Assembly (NCBI RefSeq): GCF_036271055.1
Contig: NZ_DATBBJ010000073.1
Span: forward strand, 186,001 to 250,000
From: Scandinavium sp036271055
Lineage (GTDB): Bacteria; Pseudomonadota; Gammaproteobacteria; Enterobacterales; Enterobacteriaceae
Reading direction: 5' to 3'
Length of the DNA stretch: 64,000 bases
Part shown: one piece after another, positions 43,722 to 52,605 of the stretch
Numbering within the stretch: position 1 is the stretch's first letter
Layout: every line of letters starts with the position of its first letter
Position numbers and translations under genes: made by a program
The notes under the pieces: generated by a model
What the model was told of the DNA's origin: nothing
Seen by the model: only the letters and a program-made list of their open reading frames with translations
Database searches by the model: none

Positions 43722-45988
43722 ACATCACCAAACTGGATGATCCGCTATTCAGCCCGCACAGCCTGAATAAATTCGCTTCGTTGATGACCAGCGGCAACGG
43801 CTATATGGGCGTGCGAGCGAGCCACGAGGAAGACTACACCCAACAGACTAGAGGGATGTATCTTGCGGGGCTTTATCACTGCGCGGGTCGCGGCGAAACC
43901 AGTGAGCTGATTAATCTGCCGGATGTTGTTGGCGTTCAGCTTGAGGTCAACGGTGACCCGTTTACGTTGCTGAGTGGCGAAATCGTCAGTTGGCAGCGGG
44001 AACTGGATTTCAGCTGTGGCGAATTGCGTCGGGAAGTGGTCTGGCGTTCTCCGTCAGGCGCGCGGGTGCGTATTGTCAGCCGTCGCTTTGCATCGATGGC
44101 ACATCTTCCGCTGCTGGCGATGCAGGTCACGGTCACCGCACTCGATGAAGACGTCAGTCTGACTTTCTCTACGGGCATCGACGGCACGCAGACCAACAGT
44201 GGACGTCAGCATCTCGACGAACTCTCTTTGCGCGTGTTTGGTCAGGAGGTGTTGCAGGGCGCGTGGGCCACGCAATCTTCGGATACAGAAGTGGTGATCA
44301 CCAGCCACATTCAGCTTAGTCAGGCGGCGGAAAGCTGCTTTGCCGCTAAGAACCGTCGGCTGCTGCAAAATAGTTCTTTGCTGTTGAGTGCAGGTGACAG
44401 TGTCACGTTAGATAAATTCAATTGGGTCGTACAGCGCGAGCCAGATTCGTTATCACTGGAGACGTTCAGCCGCCGTTGCCTCAATGAGCTGCAAACCTGT
44501 GCCACGCTGGGTTATGACGCACTCCGGGATGCATCGCTGGCGGTATGGCGTGAAGGCTGGCAGGCTCGGCGGGTGTTGGTGAATTCCACAAACCCCGCCG
44601 ATCAGCAGGCGCTTGATTTCACCCATTATCACCTGGTCGCCATGACGCCGCTGCATGACGAACGCAGCAGTATTGCCGCCAAAGCGCTGACCGGAGAAGG
44701 CTATAAAGGCCACGTGTTCTGGGATACCGAAGTCTTTTTGCTGCCATATCACCAGTTCACCGCCCCGCAAACAGCGCGTTCTTTGCTGCGTTATCGCTAT
44801 CTGAATCTGCCCGGTGCGCGTGAAAAAGCACGGCGCAACGGTTGGCATGGCGCATTGTTTCCGTGGGAAAGCGCGCGCAGCGGTCATGAAGAAACGCCGG
44901 AGTTTGCCGCTATTAATATCCGTACCGGGCTGCGGCAGAAAGTGGCCTCCGCGCTGGCGGAACATCATCTGGTGGCGGATATCGCCTGGGCGGTGGTGAA
45001 CTACTGGCACGCCACGCACGACGAAGCGTTTATGCGCAGCGAAGGCGTGAGTCTGCTGACAGAAACCGCGACGTTCTGGATAAGTCGCGCGGTGGAAGCC
45101 AATGGGCGGCTGGAATTGCACGATGTGATTGGCCCGGACGAATACACCGAGCATGTTAACAACAATGCTTTCACCAATTACATGGCATGGCATAACGTCG
45201 AACAGGCGCTGCATTTTGTCGCGCAGTTTGGTGAACTCCAGCCCGCGTTTGCTGCTAGTGCGGCTGATTTTCTGCAACGTTTATGGTTGCCGGAGCCCGA
45301 CGCAAAAGGCGTGCTGGCGCAGGACGATACGTTCATGCGTAAACCAACCATCGACCTGACGAAATACAAAGCGAAGGCCGGGAAGCAGACCATTTTGCTC
45401 GATTACTCACGGGCAGAAGTCAACGAGATGCAAATTCTCAAACAGGCCGATGTGGTAATGCTGAATTACATGTTGCCGGAGCGGTTTCCGGATGCAGTCA
45501 GCCAGGCGAATCTGGCGTATTACGAGCCGCGAACTATCCATGATTCCTCGCTGAGCAAGACTATTCACGGCATTGTTGCCGCGCGTTGTGGCAATGTGGA
45601 ACAGGCGTATCACTTCTGGCGAGAGGGTAGCGAAATTGACCTGGGAGAGGAACCGCACAGCAGCGATGACGGCATTCACGCCGCCGCAACGGGGGCCATC
45701 TGGCTCGGCGCGGTGCAAGGGTTTGCTGGGCTGAGTGTGCATAAAGGCGAATTGCATCTTGCGCCTGAGTTGCCTGCTCAATGGCAACGGCTTAGCGTGC
45801 CGCTGTGTTGGCAGGGCGTGCGTTTCACGGTTGAAGCCAATCAAGAAGCGGTCACTGTGACGAGTGCTGCCGAAATTAGCCTGTGGTTATGGGGCCGTAA
45901 AATCAGCGTGAACGGGCAGCAGCGTTATCACAAAAGTGATTTTATCAGCAGTAAAATTGGGACCGCTACCATGGTGAGGGCTGAATGA
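43703..45988 (+). CDS. ycjT: Kojibiose phosphorylase YcjT (GH65)
   Basis: A 761-residue GH65 inverting phosphorylase (E. coli YcjT, 755). The catalytic acid lies in HDVIGPDEYTEHVNNNAF and the phosphate-binding region near YEPRTIHDSSLSKTIHGI; GYKGHVFWDTEVFLLP is the family barrel signature. E. coli YcjT splits kojibiose to glucose and beta-glucose 1-phosphate. AAGGG ahead of 43703 favours that start; 43715 is also possible. Its 3' end contains the second YcjW-type operator and overlaps the ycjU start by four bases. Confidence 0.94.
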   Translation: MGDAMLNITKLDDPLFSPHSLNKFASLMTSGNGYMGVRASHEEDYTQQTRGMYLAGLYHCAGRGETSELINLPDVVGVQLEVNGDPFTLLSGEIVSWQRELDFSCGELRREVVWRSPSGARVRIVSRRFASMAHLPLLAMQVTVTALDEDVSLTFSTGIDGTQTNSGRQHLDELSLRVFGQEVLQGAWATQSSDTEVVITSHIQLSQAAESCFAAKNRRLLQNSSLLLSAGDSVTLDKFNWVVQREPDSLSLETFSRRCLNELQTCATLGYDALRDASLAVWREGWQARRVLVNSTNPADQQALDFTHYHLVAMTPLHDERSSIAAKALTGEGYKGHVFWDTEVFLLPYHQFTAPQTARSLLRYRYLNLPGAREKARRNGWHGALFPWESARSGHEETPEFAAINIRTGLRQKVASALAEHHLVADIAWAVVNYWHATHDEAFMRSEGVSLLTETATFWISRAVEANGRLELHDVIGPDEYTEHVNNNAFTNYMAWHNVEQALHFVAQFGELQPAFAASAADFLQRLWLPEPDAKGVLAQDDTFMRKPTIDLTKYKAKAGKQTILLDYSRAEVNEMQILKQADVVMLNYMLPERFPDAVSQANLAYYEPRTIHDSSLSKTIHGIVAARCGNVEQAYHFWREGSEIDLGEEPHSSDDGIHAAATGAIWLGAVQGFAGLSVHKGELHLAPELPAQWQRLSVPLCWQGVRFTVEANQEAVTVTSAAEISLWLWGRKISVNGQQRYHKSDFISSKIGTATMVRAE
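45958..45974. promoter_or_regulatory. candidate LacI-family (YcjW) operator inside the ycjT 3' end
   Basis: An exact copy of the 17-base sequence TGGGACCGCTACCATGG at 36023-36039. It lies within the coding end of ycjT, 11 bases before the ycjU start, so it may control an internal promoter for ycjUV or act as a roadblock. Confidence 0.55.
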
Positions 45989-46671
45989 AACTGGACGCCG
46001 TAATTTTCGATCTTGATGGGGTGATAACCGATACCGCGCATCTGCATTTCGTTGCCTGGCGCGAGGTGGCTCAGGAAATCGGTATCGCCATCGACGAAAC
46101 CTTCAACGAACAGCTCAAGGGCATCAGCCGGATGGCATCGTTGCAGCGTATTTTGCAGCATGGCGGTAAAGCGGAGCAGTTTTCCGCCGCAGATTGCCAG
46201 GCGATTGCCGAACGCAAAAATGCCCGCTATGTCGCGTCGCTGGCTTCGCTCACGCCGGATTCTATTCTGCCGGGCATTACCGAACTACTGCGTGATCTCC
46301 GCGCGCGGGGCGTTCGTATCGGGCTCGCATCGGTTTCGCTCAATGCGCCGACTATTTTGAATGCGCTGGGGATTTCGTCTCTCTTTGATTATTGCGCCGA
46401 CGCCTCACGTGTCGTGCACTCCAAACCCGACCCGGAAATCTTTCTGGCAGCCTGTCAGGGCTTGCGTGTATCGCCAAAGCAGGCGATTGGCATCGAAGAT
46501 GCGCAGGCGGGCATCCAGGCTATCAATGCCAGCGGCATGGCGTCGATTGGCATTGGCGCTGATTTAACGGGGGCGGGGCTGTTGCTACCTTCCACTCGTG
46601 AACTGAACTGGCAACAGCTGGAGGCGTTCTGGCAACACCTTCATCCCGCCTCTGCGACTGTAAAGGAATAA
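45985..46671 (+). CDS. ycjU: Beta-phosphoglucomutase YcjU
   Basis: A 228-residue HAD-superfamily enzyme. The motif IFDLDGVITDTAHLHF holds the nucleophile D9 and acid/base D11, HSKPDPEIF is HAD motif III, and IGIEDAQAGI is motif IV. It converts beta-glucose 1-phosphate, the YcjT product, to glucose 6-phosphate for glycolysis. Coupled to ycjT by an ATGA overlap. Confidence 0.95.
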   Translation: MKLDAVIFDLDGVITDTAHLHFVAWREVAQEIGIAIDETFNEQLKGISRMASLQRILQHGGKAEQFSAADCQAIAERKNARYVASLASLTPDSILPGITELLRDLRARGVRIGLASVSLNAPTILNALGISSLFDYCADASRVVHSKPDPEIFLAACQGLRVSPKQAIGIEDAQAGIQAINASGMASIGIGADLTGAGLLLPSTRELNWQQLEAFWQHLHPASATVKE

Positions 46672-46675
46672 ACCC

Positions 46676-47758
46676 ATGGCTCAACTGTCACTGCAACATA
46701 TCCAGAAAATTTATGACAACCACGTCCATGTGGTGAAAGATTTCAATCTCGAAATCGAAGACAAAGAATTCATCGTGCTGGTCGGTCCGTCAGGCTGCGG
46801 GAAATCAACCACGCTGCGCATGATCGCCGGACTGGAAGCGATAAGCCACGGCGAGTTGTTGATCGACGGCGTGAGAATGAACGACGTTCCGGCTAAATCG
46901 CGCAATATCGCGATGGTTTTCCAGAACTACGCGCTTTATCCGCACATGACGGTGTATGACAACATGGCGTTCGGCCTGAAAATGCAGAAAATTGCGCCAG
47001 ACGTTATCGAAGAACGCGTGAGTTGGGCGGCGCAAATTTTAGGTCTGCGCGAATATCTGAAACGCAAACCGGGCGCGCTGTCAGGCGGACAGCGCCAGCG
47101 AGTGGCATTAGGGCGGGCGATTGTGCGCGAGGCGGGCGTGTTCCTGATGGATGAACCGCTCTCTAACCTCGATGCGAAACTGCGCGTGCAGATGCGGGCC
47201 GAGATTTGCAAACTGCATCAAAAACTCAATACCACCATGATTTACGTGACGCACGATCAGACCGAAGCGATGACCATGGCGACGCGAATTGTGATCATGA
47301 AAGACGGCATTGTTCAGCAGGTGGGCGCGCCGAAGCAAGTGTATAACCAGCCTGCGAATATGTTTGTCGCCGGGTTTATCGGTTCACCGGCCATGAACTT
47401 TATTCGTGGCGCTATCGACGGTAACGATTTTGTCACTGAAACGCTGCGTCTGCCGATCCCGGAGGATAAGCTGGCGGCGCTGAATGCGGCGGGATATCAG
47501 CGTAAAGCGATCGTTTTGGGCATTCGTCCGGAAGATATTCTCACTGGCGTGGAGTCCTCTATTCCTGTCCCGGCGCGGATCAGCGTTGCCGAATTAACCG
47601 GGGCCGAATTCATGCTCTACGCCACCATCGGCGGTCATGAGTTAGTGGTTCGCGCACCATCGGCGAATGATTATTCGGCCGGTGAAAATATTGCTCTGTC
47701 GTTTGATATGGCGAAAAGCCATTATTTTGATATCGAAACTGAAATCGCTATTCGCTAA
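46676..47758 (+). CDS. ycjV: ABC sugar transporter ATP-binding protein YcjV (intact)
   Basis: A 360-residue MalK/UgpC-type ATPase: Walker A GPSGCGKST, signature LSGGQRQRVALGRA, Walker B VFLMDEPLSNLD, switch histidine in IYVTHDQTEA, and a C-terminal TOBE regulatory domain. It completes the YcjNOP importer. As I recall, the E. coli K-12 counterpart is annotated as disrupted, whereas this copy has a full-length frame. Confidence 0.94.
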   Translation: MAQLSLQHIQKIYDNHVHVVKDFNLEIEDKEFIVLVGPSGCGKSTTLRMIAGLEAISHGELLIDGVRMNDVPAKSRNIAMVFQNYALYPHMTVYDNMAFGLKMQKIAPDVIEERVSWAAQILGLREYLKRKPGALSGGQRQRVALGRAIVREAGVFLMDEPLSNLDAKLRVQMRAEICKLHQKLNTTMIYVTHDQTEAMTMATRIVIMKDGIVQQVGAPKQVYNQPANMFVAGFIGSPAMNFIRGAIDGNDFVTETLRLPIPEDKLAALNAAGYQRKAIVLGIRPEDILTGVESSIPVPARISVAELTGAEFMLYATIGGHELVVRAPSANDYSAGENIALSFDMAKSHYFDIETEIAIR

Positions 47759-47775
47759 TAAAGAAAATAAATCCC

Positions 47776-47800
47776 GGGGGAGTATTTAATCCCCCATTTT
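47776..47800 (+). terminator. ycjV terminator
   Basis: GGGGGA (47776-47781), eight-base loop, TCCCCC (47790-47795), then ATTTTA. It lies between ycjV and ompG and suggests ompG is partly or wholly separate from the operon. Confidence 0.65.
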
Positions 47801-47833
47801 ACCTACGTTGTTAATTTGATCAGGATGATAATA

Positions 47834-48745
47834 ATGAACACACTACCTCGGTGTGCGGCACTGTTATTAGGTGTTTGCACTCTCTCTGCACAAGCTCAAA
47901 ATGACGATGGCTGGAAATTTAATATTGGCGCGATGTACGAAAGCGAAAATATTGAAGGGCAAGCCGATGATATGGATGGCCTGTATGAGCCTTCCGTCTG
48001 GTTTAATGCCGCTACCGGTCCATGGAAAATATCACTGGCGATGTACCAGGAGGGGCCGGTGAATTATAGCAGTGGAACACGCGGCACCTATTTTAACCGC
48101 CCTGGAATGGAAATCCGTTATCAGGTCGTGGACAGTAATGATTTCACTCTCGGTTTGACCGGTGGGATCCGAAATTATGGCTATCACTTCAAAGATGAAA
48201 ACAATAAAGAGGCCGGGACTGCCAATATGCAGCGTTATAAATTCCAGCCCGACTGGAATTTGCGCCTGACGGATGACGTTCATTTTAACGGTTGGTTCGC
48301 CGCCTATCAGTTTGTGAATGATCTCGACCAAACGGGCTATTCCGACAGCCGTGTCGAAACCGAAACCGGCTTTACCTGGAAGCTCAACGAGACAGTTTCG
48401 TTACTGACCAACTACTATCTTGAGCGCGGTTTTAACCTTGATGAAAGTCGTAATAACGGTGAATTTTCCACTCAGGAAATGCGCGTGTATCTGCCGATTT
48501 CGTTTGGCTCAACGACATTGACGCCATACACCCGAATTGGTTTGGATCGCTGGACAAACTGGGACTGGCAGGATGACCCAACGCGCGAAGGCCACGACTT
48601 TAACCGTCTTGGCTTACAGTACGCTCATGATTTTGATAACGGAATTTCCGTGTCGCTGGAGTACGCCTACGAGTGGGAACACCACGATGAAGGCGACGAC
48701 GATCGCTTCCATTATGCCGGAGTGGGCATCAATTACGCGTTTTAA
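47834..48745 (+). CDS. ompG: Outer-membrane porin OmpG
   Basis: A 303-residue monomeric 14-strand beta-barrel porin (E. coli OmpG, 301). The ATG at 47834 is nine bases after AGGA and gives a signal peptide MNTLPRCAALLLGVCTLSAQ ending near AQA. The barrel ends in YAGVGINYAF, a C-terminal phenylalanine as needed for outer-membrane insertion. It would pass oligosaccharides too large for the general porins to YcjN. Confidence 0.94.
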   Translation: MNTLPRCAALLLGVCTLSAQAQNDDGWKFNIGAMYESENIEGQADDMDGLYEPSVWFNAATGPWKISLAMYQEGPVNYSSGTRGTYFNRPGMEIRYQVVDSNDFTLGLTGGIRNYGYHFKDENNKEAGTANMQRYKFQPDWNLRLTDDVHFNGWFAAYQFVNDLDQTGYSDSRVETETGFTWKLNETVSLLTNYYLERGFNLDESRNNGEFSTQEMRVYLPISFGSTTLTPYTRIGLDRWTNWDWQDDPTREGHDFNRLGLQYAHDFDNGISVSLEYAYEWEHHDEGDDDRFHYAGVGINYAF

Positions 48746-48755
48746 GCATTAACAC

Positions 48756-48778
48756 GCCGGGGGGCAAGCCCCTCCGGC
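48756..48778. terminator. hairpin between convergent ompG and ycjW
   Basis: GCCGGGGGGC and CCCCTCCGGC form a GC-rich stem around a short AAG loop. T-tracts on either side are weak, so termination may be partial. Confidence 0.55.
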
Positions 48779-48779
48779 T

Positions 48780-49790
48780 TTATGCCAGCGAATCGGTCAA
48801 TAAAACGCGAGTGGCAACAATAACGCGCTGTGGGCCGGGTTTTCCGGCGATGCATTTGAACAACTGATCGCAGCTTTTGACGCCAAGCTCATAAGTCGGC
48901 ACATCTACGCCGCCGGGAGCGGGTGAAAGGATAAATGACAGCGTTTCGTTGCTGTAGCCGACGACAGCAAGCTGTTGTGGAATGCCGATGTTCAGCTCAA
49001 CGGCAGCGCGATACAGGCTGACCAGCTTCATGCTGTCCGTGGCGAAAACTGCGTCAGGGCGCGCATCCATCGCCAACAAATCTTTTGCGGCTTCAAGTGC
49101 GCTTTCATGGGTATAACCGCTATCGATTATCCATTCAGGCCGCAGCACAATGTCGTGTCTGGCCAGGCTTTCTTTATACCCCGCCAGACGGTCGACTGAA
49201 ACGTGATAATCCAGCGGCGCATGCAGGCAGGCGATATTTTTATGCCCACGCGCAATTAAGGCATCTGTTAACGCAATGCTGTCCTGATAATTATCGGTAT
49301 CGACGGAATAAACATGCTGATAATTCCCTTCAACTTTACCGATAACCACCACCGGAATTCCATATTTATCCAGCCGGGAGAAAAAGGATTCATCAGCCGG
49401 GGAACTCAGCATAATGATCCCTTTGATCATCTTTTGGCGAATTTTGCTTTCACATTTGAGCAAGTCGTCTTCGGTGCTGCGTGATGTCTGTAATATTACG
49501 TCAAAGCCTTCTTCTTCTGCACGGGATGTAATTGCATGCAGTACTTCGGCGAAGAAGGGATTACCCGCCATGGTTTTGGTTGAACGTGTCGAAATGACCA
49601 TGATCGCGTCAAACCCTGATGACGTCAGCGCCCGGGCGAGTTTATTAGGCTGGTAATTTAATTCTTTAATGGCCTTCTGGACTTTTTCCAGCGCCTCAGG
49701 CGAGATATTGGTTTGATTATTCAGCACTCGCGAGACGGTCGATTTTGAAACGCCAGCAACTCTGGCAATATCATATATAGTCGGTGACAT
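48780..49790 (-). CDS. ycjW: LacI-family repressor YcjW
   Basis: A 336-residue regulator: an N-terminal helix-turn-helix and hinge (TIYDIARVAGVSKSTVSRVL) and a periplasmic-binding-protein-like effector domain. The ATG at 49790 is chosen because the family starts at this point; earlier methionines at 49829 and 49808 add unmatched residues. E. coli YcjW (332 residues) represses the ycj genes and, in K-12, also affects pspE and hydrogen sulfide production. Two matching operator-like sites are present at 36023 and 45958. The inducer is unknown. Confidence 0.93.
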   Translation of the reverse strand: MSPTIYDIARVAGVSKSTVSRVLNNQTNISPEALEKVQKAIKELNYQPNKLARALTSSGFDAIMVISTRSTKTMAGNPFFAEVLHAITSRAEEEGFDVILQTSRSTEDDLLKCESKIRQKMIKGIIMLSSPADESFFSRLDKYGIPVVVIGKVEGNYQHVYSVDTDNYQDSIALTDALIARGHKNIACLHAPLDYHVSVDRLAGYKESLARHDIVLRPEWIIDSGYTHESALEAAKDLLAMDARPDAVFATDSMKLVSLYRAAVELNIGIPQQLAVVGYSNETLSFILSPAPGGVDVPTYELGVKSCDQLFKCIAGKPGPQRVIVATRVLLTDSLA

Positions 49791-49866
49791 ACACCTGTCG
49801 AGCTCCATCGTAGAGTCAATCGGATACATCTTACTGGAGAAAAAGCCCGAAATACAGCTAAGTGCG

Positions 49867-49893
49867 GTTGATAATTGTCGTTAGGGGCCACAT
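49867..49893 (+). promoter_or_regulatory. possible heat-shock (sigma-32) promoter of ycjXF
   Basis: GTTGATA at 49867-49873 and GGCCACAT at 49886-49893 loosely match the sigma-32 elements CTTGAAA and CCCCATnT with a plausible gap. E. coli ycjX is reported in the sigma-32 regulon, which is why the site is noted; the match itself is weak. Confidence 0.3.
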
Positions 49894-49941
49894 GTCATGT
49901 ATCCTGAAGGAGTGGGCGAGAACCGGATAAAAAGGATGGCG

Positions 49942-51339
49942 ATGAAGCGACTCAAAAGCGAATTCAATGCACTGGTCAATCGCGGCGTAGACAGACATCT
50001 GCGTCTGGCGGTGACCGGGCTTAGCCGCAGCGGGAAAACGGCGTTTATCACCGCGATGGTGAATCAGTTATTGAATCTCCATGCGGGTTCACGTCTGCCG
50101 TTGCTGAGTGCTGTGCGTGAAGAACGTCTGCTCGGCGTAAAGCGCGTGCCGCAACGCGATTACGGTATTCCGCGGTTTACCTATGATGAAGGTCTGGCGC
50201 AGCTTTATGGCGAACCGCCGACATGGCCGACGCCGACGCGGGGCGTGAGTGAAATTCGTCTGGCGCTGCGTTTCCGCTCCAATGACTCTTTATTGCGTCA
50301 CTTCAAAGACACATCCACGCTGTATCTGGAAATCGTCGATTACCCGGGTGAGTGGCTGCTGGATTTGCCGATGCTGGTGCAGGATTACCTGAGCTGGTCG
50401 CGGCAAATGACGGGCCTGCTGACCGGACAACGCGCGGAGTGGTCTGCACGCTGGCGTGAATTATGTGCCGGGCTTGATCCGCTGGCACCAGCCGATGAAA
50501 ACCGTCTGGCAGAAATCAGTCAGGCATGGACCGATTATTTGCACGCCTGCAAACAGCAGGGGCTGCACTTTATTCAACCTGGCCGTTTCGTGCTGCCTGG
50601 CGAAATGGCGGGTGCGCCTGCGTTGCAATTCTTCCCGTGGCCAGACGTTGACGCCGTGGGCGAAGCCAAACTTGCGCAAGCAGACAAACACACCAACGCC
50701 GGCATGTTACGGGCGCGTTTTGACTACTATTGCGAACACATTGTTAAAGACTTCTATAAAAATCACTTCCTGCGTTTTGATCGCCAGATTGTGCTTGTCG
50801 ATTGTCTGCAACCGCTGAACAGTGGGCCGCAGGCGTTTAACGATATGCGTCTGGCGCTCACGCAATTGATGCAGAGTTTCCATTACGGGCAGCGCACGCT
50901 GTTCCGCCGCCTGTTTTCCCCGGTTATCGATAAGCTGCTGTTTGCCGCCACCAAAGCCGATCACGTTACGGTCGATCAGCATGCAAACATGGTTTCTCTG
51001 CTTCAACAGTTGATTCAGGACGCATGGCAGAACGCGGCGTTTGAAGGCATCAGCATGGACTGTCTGGGGCTGGCGTCGGTGCAGGCCACCCAAAGCGGGT
51101 TGATTGACGTCAATGGCGAAAAAATCCCCGCGTTGCGCGGCAATCGCCTGAGCGACGGCGAGCCGTTGACGGTCTATCCCGGCGAAGTACCTGCGCGTTT
51201 ACCGGGCCAGGCATTTTGGGAACAGCAGGGCTTTCAGTTTGAGGCGTTTCGTCCGCAGGTGATGGACGTCGATAAACCGCTGCCGCACATTCGTCTGGAT
51301 GCGGCACTGGAGTTTTTGATTGGAGACAAATTGCGATGA
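49942..51339 (+). CDS. ycjX: YcjX, STAND-type P-loop GTPase-like protein
   Basis: A 465-residue protein, the length of E. coli YcjX, starting MKRLKSEFNALVNRGVDRHL. The P-loop is VTGLSRSGKTAFI (about 23-35), and EIVDYPGEWLLDLPML is a switch-like DxxG region. The ATG at 49942 has AGGA six bases upstream. YcjX is stress-induced in E. coli and linked to the phage shock regulon; its cellular role is not established. Operon with ycjF, with which it overlaps by four bases. Confidence 0.93.
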   Translation: MKRLKSEFNALVNRGVDRHLRLAVTGLSRSGKTAFITAMVNQLLNLHAGSRLPLLSAVREERLLGVKRVPQRDYGIPRFTYDEGLAQLYGEPPTWPTPTRGVSEIRLALRFRSNDSLLRHFKDTSTLYLEIVDYPGEWLLDLPMLVQDYLSWSRQMTGLLTGQRAEWSARWRELCAGLDPLAPADENRLAEISQAWTDYLHACKQQGLHFIQPGRFVLPGEMAGAPALQFFPWPDVDAVGEAKLAQADKHTNAGMLRARFDYYCEHIVKDFYKNHFLRFDRQIVLVDCLQPLNSGPQAFNDMRLALTQLMQSFHYGQRTLFRRLFSPVIDKLLFAATKADHVTVDQHANMVSLLQQLIQDAWQNAAFEGISMDCLGLASVQATQSGLIDVNGEKIPALRGNRLSDGEPLTVYPGEVPARLPGQAFWEQQGFQFEAFRPQVMDVDKPLPHIRLDAALEFLIGDKLR

Positions 51340-52385
51340 GCGAACCGTTAAAACCGCGTATCGATTTCGCTGGGCCGCTGGAAGCGGACAAAATGGAAAA
51401 ATTGCGCGGGGCGCAAACCTTTGAACAAACGCTGGCGGAAAACTTTGCCCCGACGGTGATTGACGATCCGCTGGAGGATGAAGGGCAGGCCGAAGCGGTA
51501 GTGGAAGCGGCACTGCGCCCGAAACGCAGTCTGTGGCGGCGGATGGTCACGGCGGGGCTCGCCATTTTCGGTGTGAGCGTTGTCGCGCAAGGCGTACAGT
51601 CGACGATGATTGCCTGGCAAACGCAGGACTGGGTCGCGCTCGGCGGCTATGCTGCTGGCGCGCTGATTATCGGCGCGGGCGTGGGGTCTGTCGCAACCGA
51701 ATGGCGGCGTTTATGGCGTCTTCGCCAGCGTGCGGAAGAACGTGACGAAGCGCGAGATCTGCTACATAGCCATGGCACGGGCAAAGGCCGCGCATTCTGC
51801 GAAAAACTCGCGGCTCAAGCCGGGATCGACAAATCCCACCCGGCGCTTCAGCGCTGGTATGCGGCGATTCACGAAACGCAGAACGATCGTGAAGTGGTGG
51901 CGCTTTACGCCCATTTAGTGCAGCCGGTGCTGGATGCACAGGCGCGACGCGAAATCAGCCGATCTGCTGCCGAAGCAACGTTGATGATTGCTGTCAGTCC
52001 GTTAGCGCTGGTGGATATGGCGTTTATTGCCTGGCGTAATTTGCGGCTTATTAATCGTATCGCCTCGCTGTACGGCATTGAGCTGGGCTATTACAGCCGG
52101 ATTCGCCTGTTCCGTCTGGTGATGCTGAATATCGCTTTTGCGGGTGCAAGTGAGCTGGTGCGTGAAGTGGGAATGGACTGGATGTCGCAGGATTTGGCGG
52201 CTCGACTTTCTGCCCGTGCCGCACAGGGGATTGGTGCTGGCCTGTTGACCGCGCGCTTGGGCATTAAAGCGATGGAAGTGTGCCGCCCGCTGCCGTGGAT
52301 CGACAACGACAAGCCGAAACTCGGTGATTTCCGTCGCGAACTGATCGGGCAACTGAAAGAGACCCTCACCAAGAAATCTTCCTGA
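51336..52385 (+). CDS. ycjF: YcjF, DUF697/UPF0283 inner-membrane protein
   Basis: A 349-residue protein (E. coli 353) with an acidic N-terminal third and membrane segments at about 70-92 (MVTAGLAIFGVSVVAQGVQS) and 100-120 (LGGYAAGALIIGAGVGSVAT), followed by a DUF697 region (ATLMIAVSPLALVDMAFIAW). It is translationally coupled to ycjX by ATGA overlap, suggesting a complex at the membrane. Function unknown. Confidence 0.93.
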   Translation: MSEPLKPRIDFAGPLEADKMEKLRGAQTFEQTLAENFAPTVIDDPLEDEGQAEAVVEAALRPKRSLWRRMVTAGLAIFGVSVVAQGVQSTMIAWQTQDWVALGGYAAGALIIGAGVGSVATEWRRLWRLRQRAEERDEARDLLHSHGTGKGRAFCEKLAAQAGIDKSHPALQRWYAAIHETQNDREVVALYAHLVQPVLDAQARREISRSAAEATLMIAVSPLALVDMAFIAWRNLRLINRIASLYGIELGYYSRIRLFRLVMLNIAFAGASELVREVGMDWMSQDLAARLSARAAQGIGAGLLTARLGIKAMEVCRPLPWIDNDKPKLGDFRRELIGQLKETLTKKSS

Positions 52386-52518
52386 TCCACCTCCTCATTA
52401 AACTTTCCCTTTCTCCGGTTTTCTTCCGGGAAGGGGAAAGCGCATGACCCAATCTTACTTGCCGCTTTGTGCGTTATCTCTGCATCTTTACGGCAAAGCG
52501 CCTGATTTTCCGCCATAC

Positions 52519-52536
52519 TGTCAATAATTGTTGACA
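52519..52536. promoter_or_regulatory. TyrR box upstream of tyrR
   Basis: TGTCAATAATTGTTGACA is a perfect 18-base palindrome of the form TGTnAA-N6-TTnACA, matching the TyrR box consensus TGTAAA-N6-TTTACA at all but one pair. It lies 70 bases before tyrR and fits the known autorepression of tyrR in E. coli. Confidence 0.75.
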
Positions 52537-52605
52537 GCCATCTTCCCGCAGGCAGAGAACTGTCTTATCATCCATGCGTTATTGGCTATGAGGGTGATAC
52601 TTCCC

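Noticed and set aside
44453..45277. Open frame of 274 codons antisense to ycjT
   Set aside because: It is a shadow of the GH65 gene with no ribosome binding site or family features.
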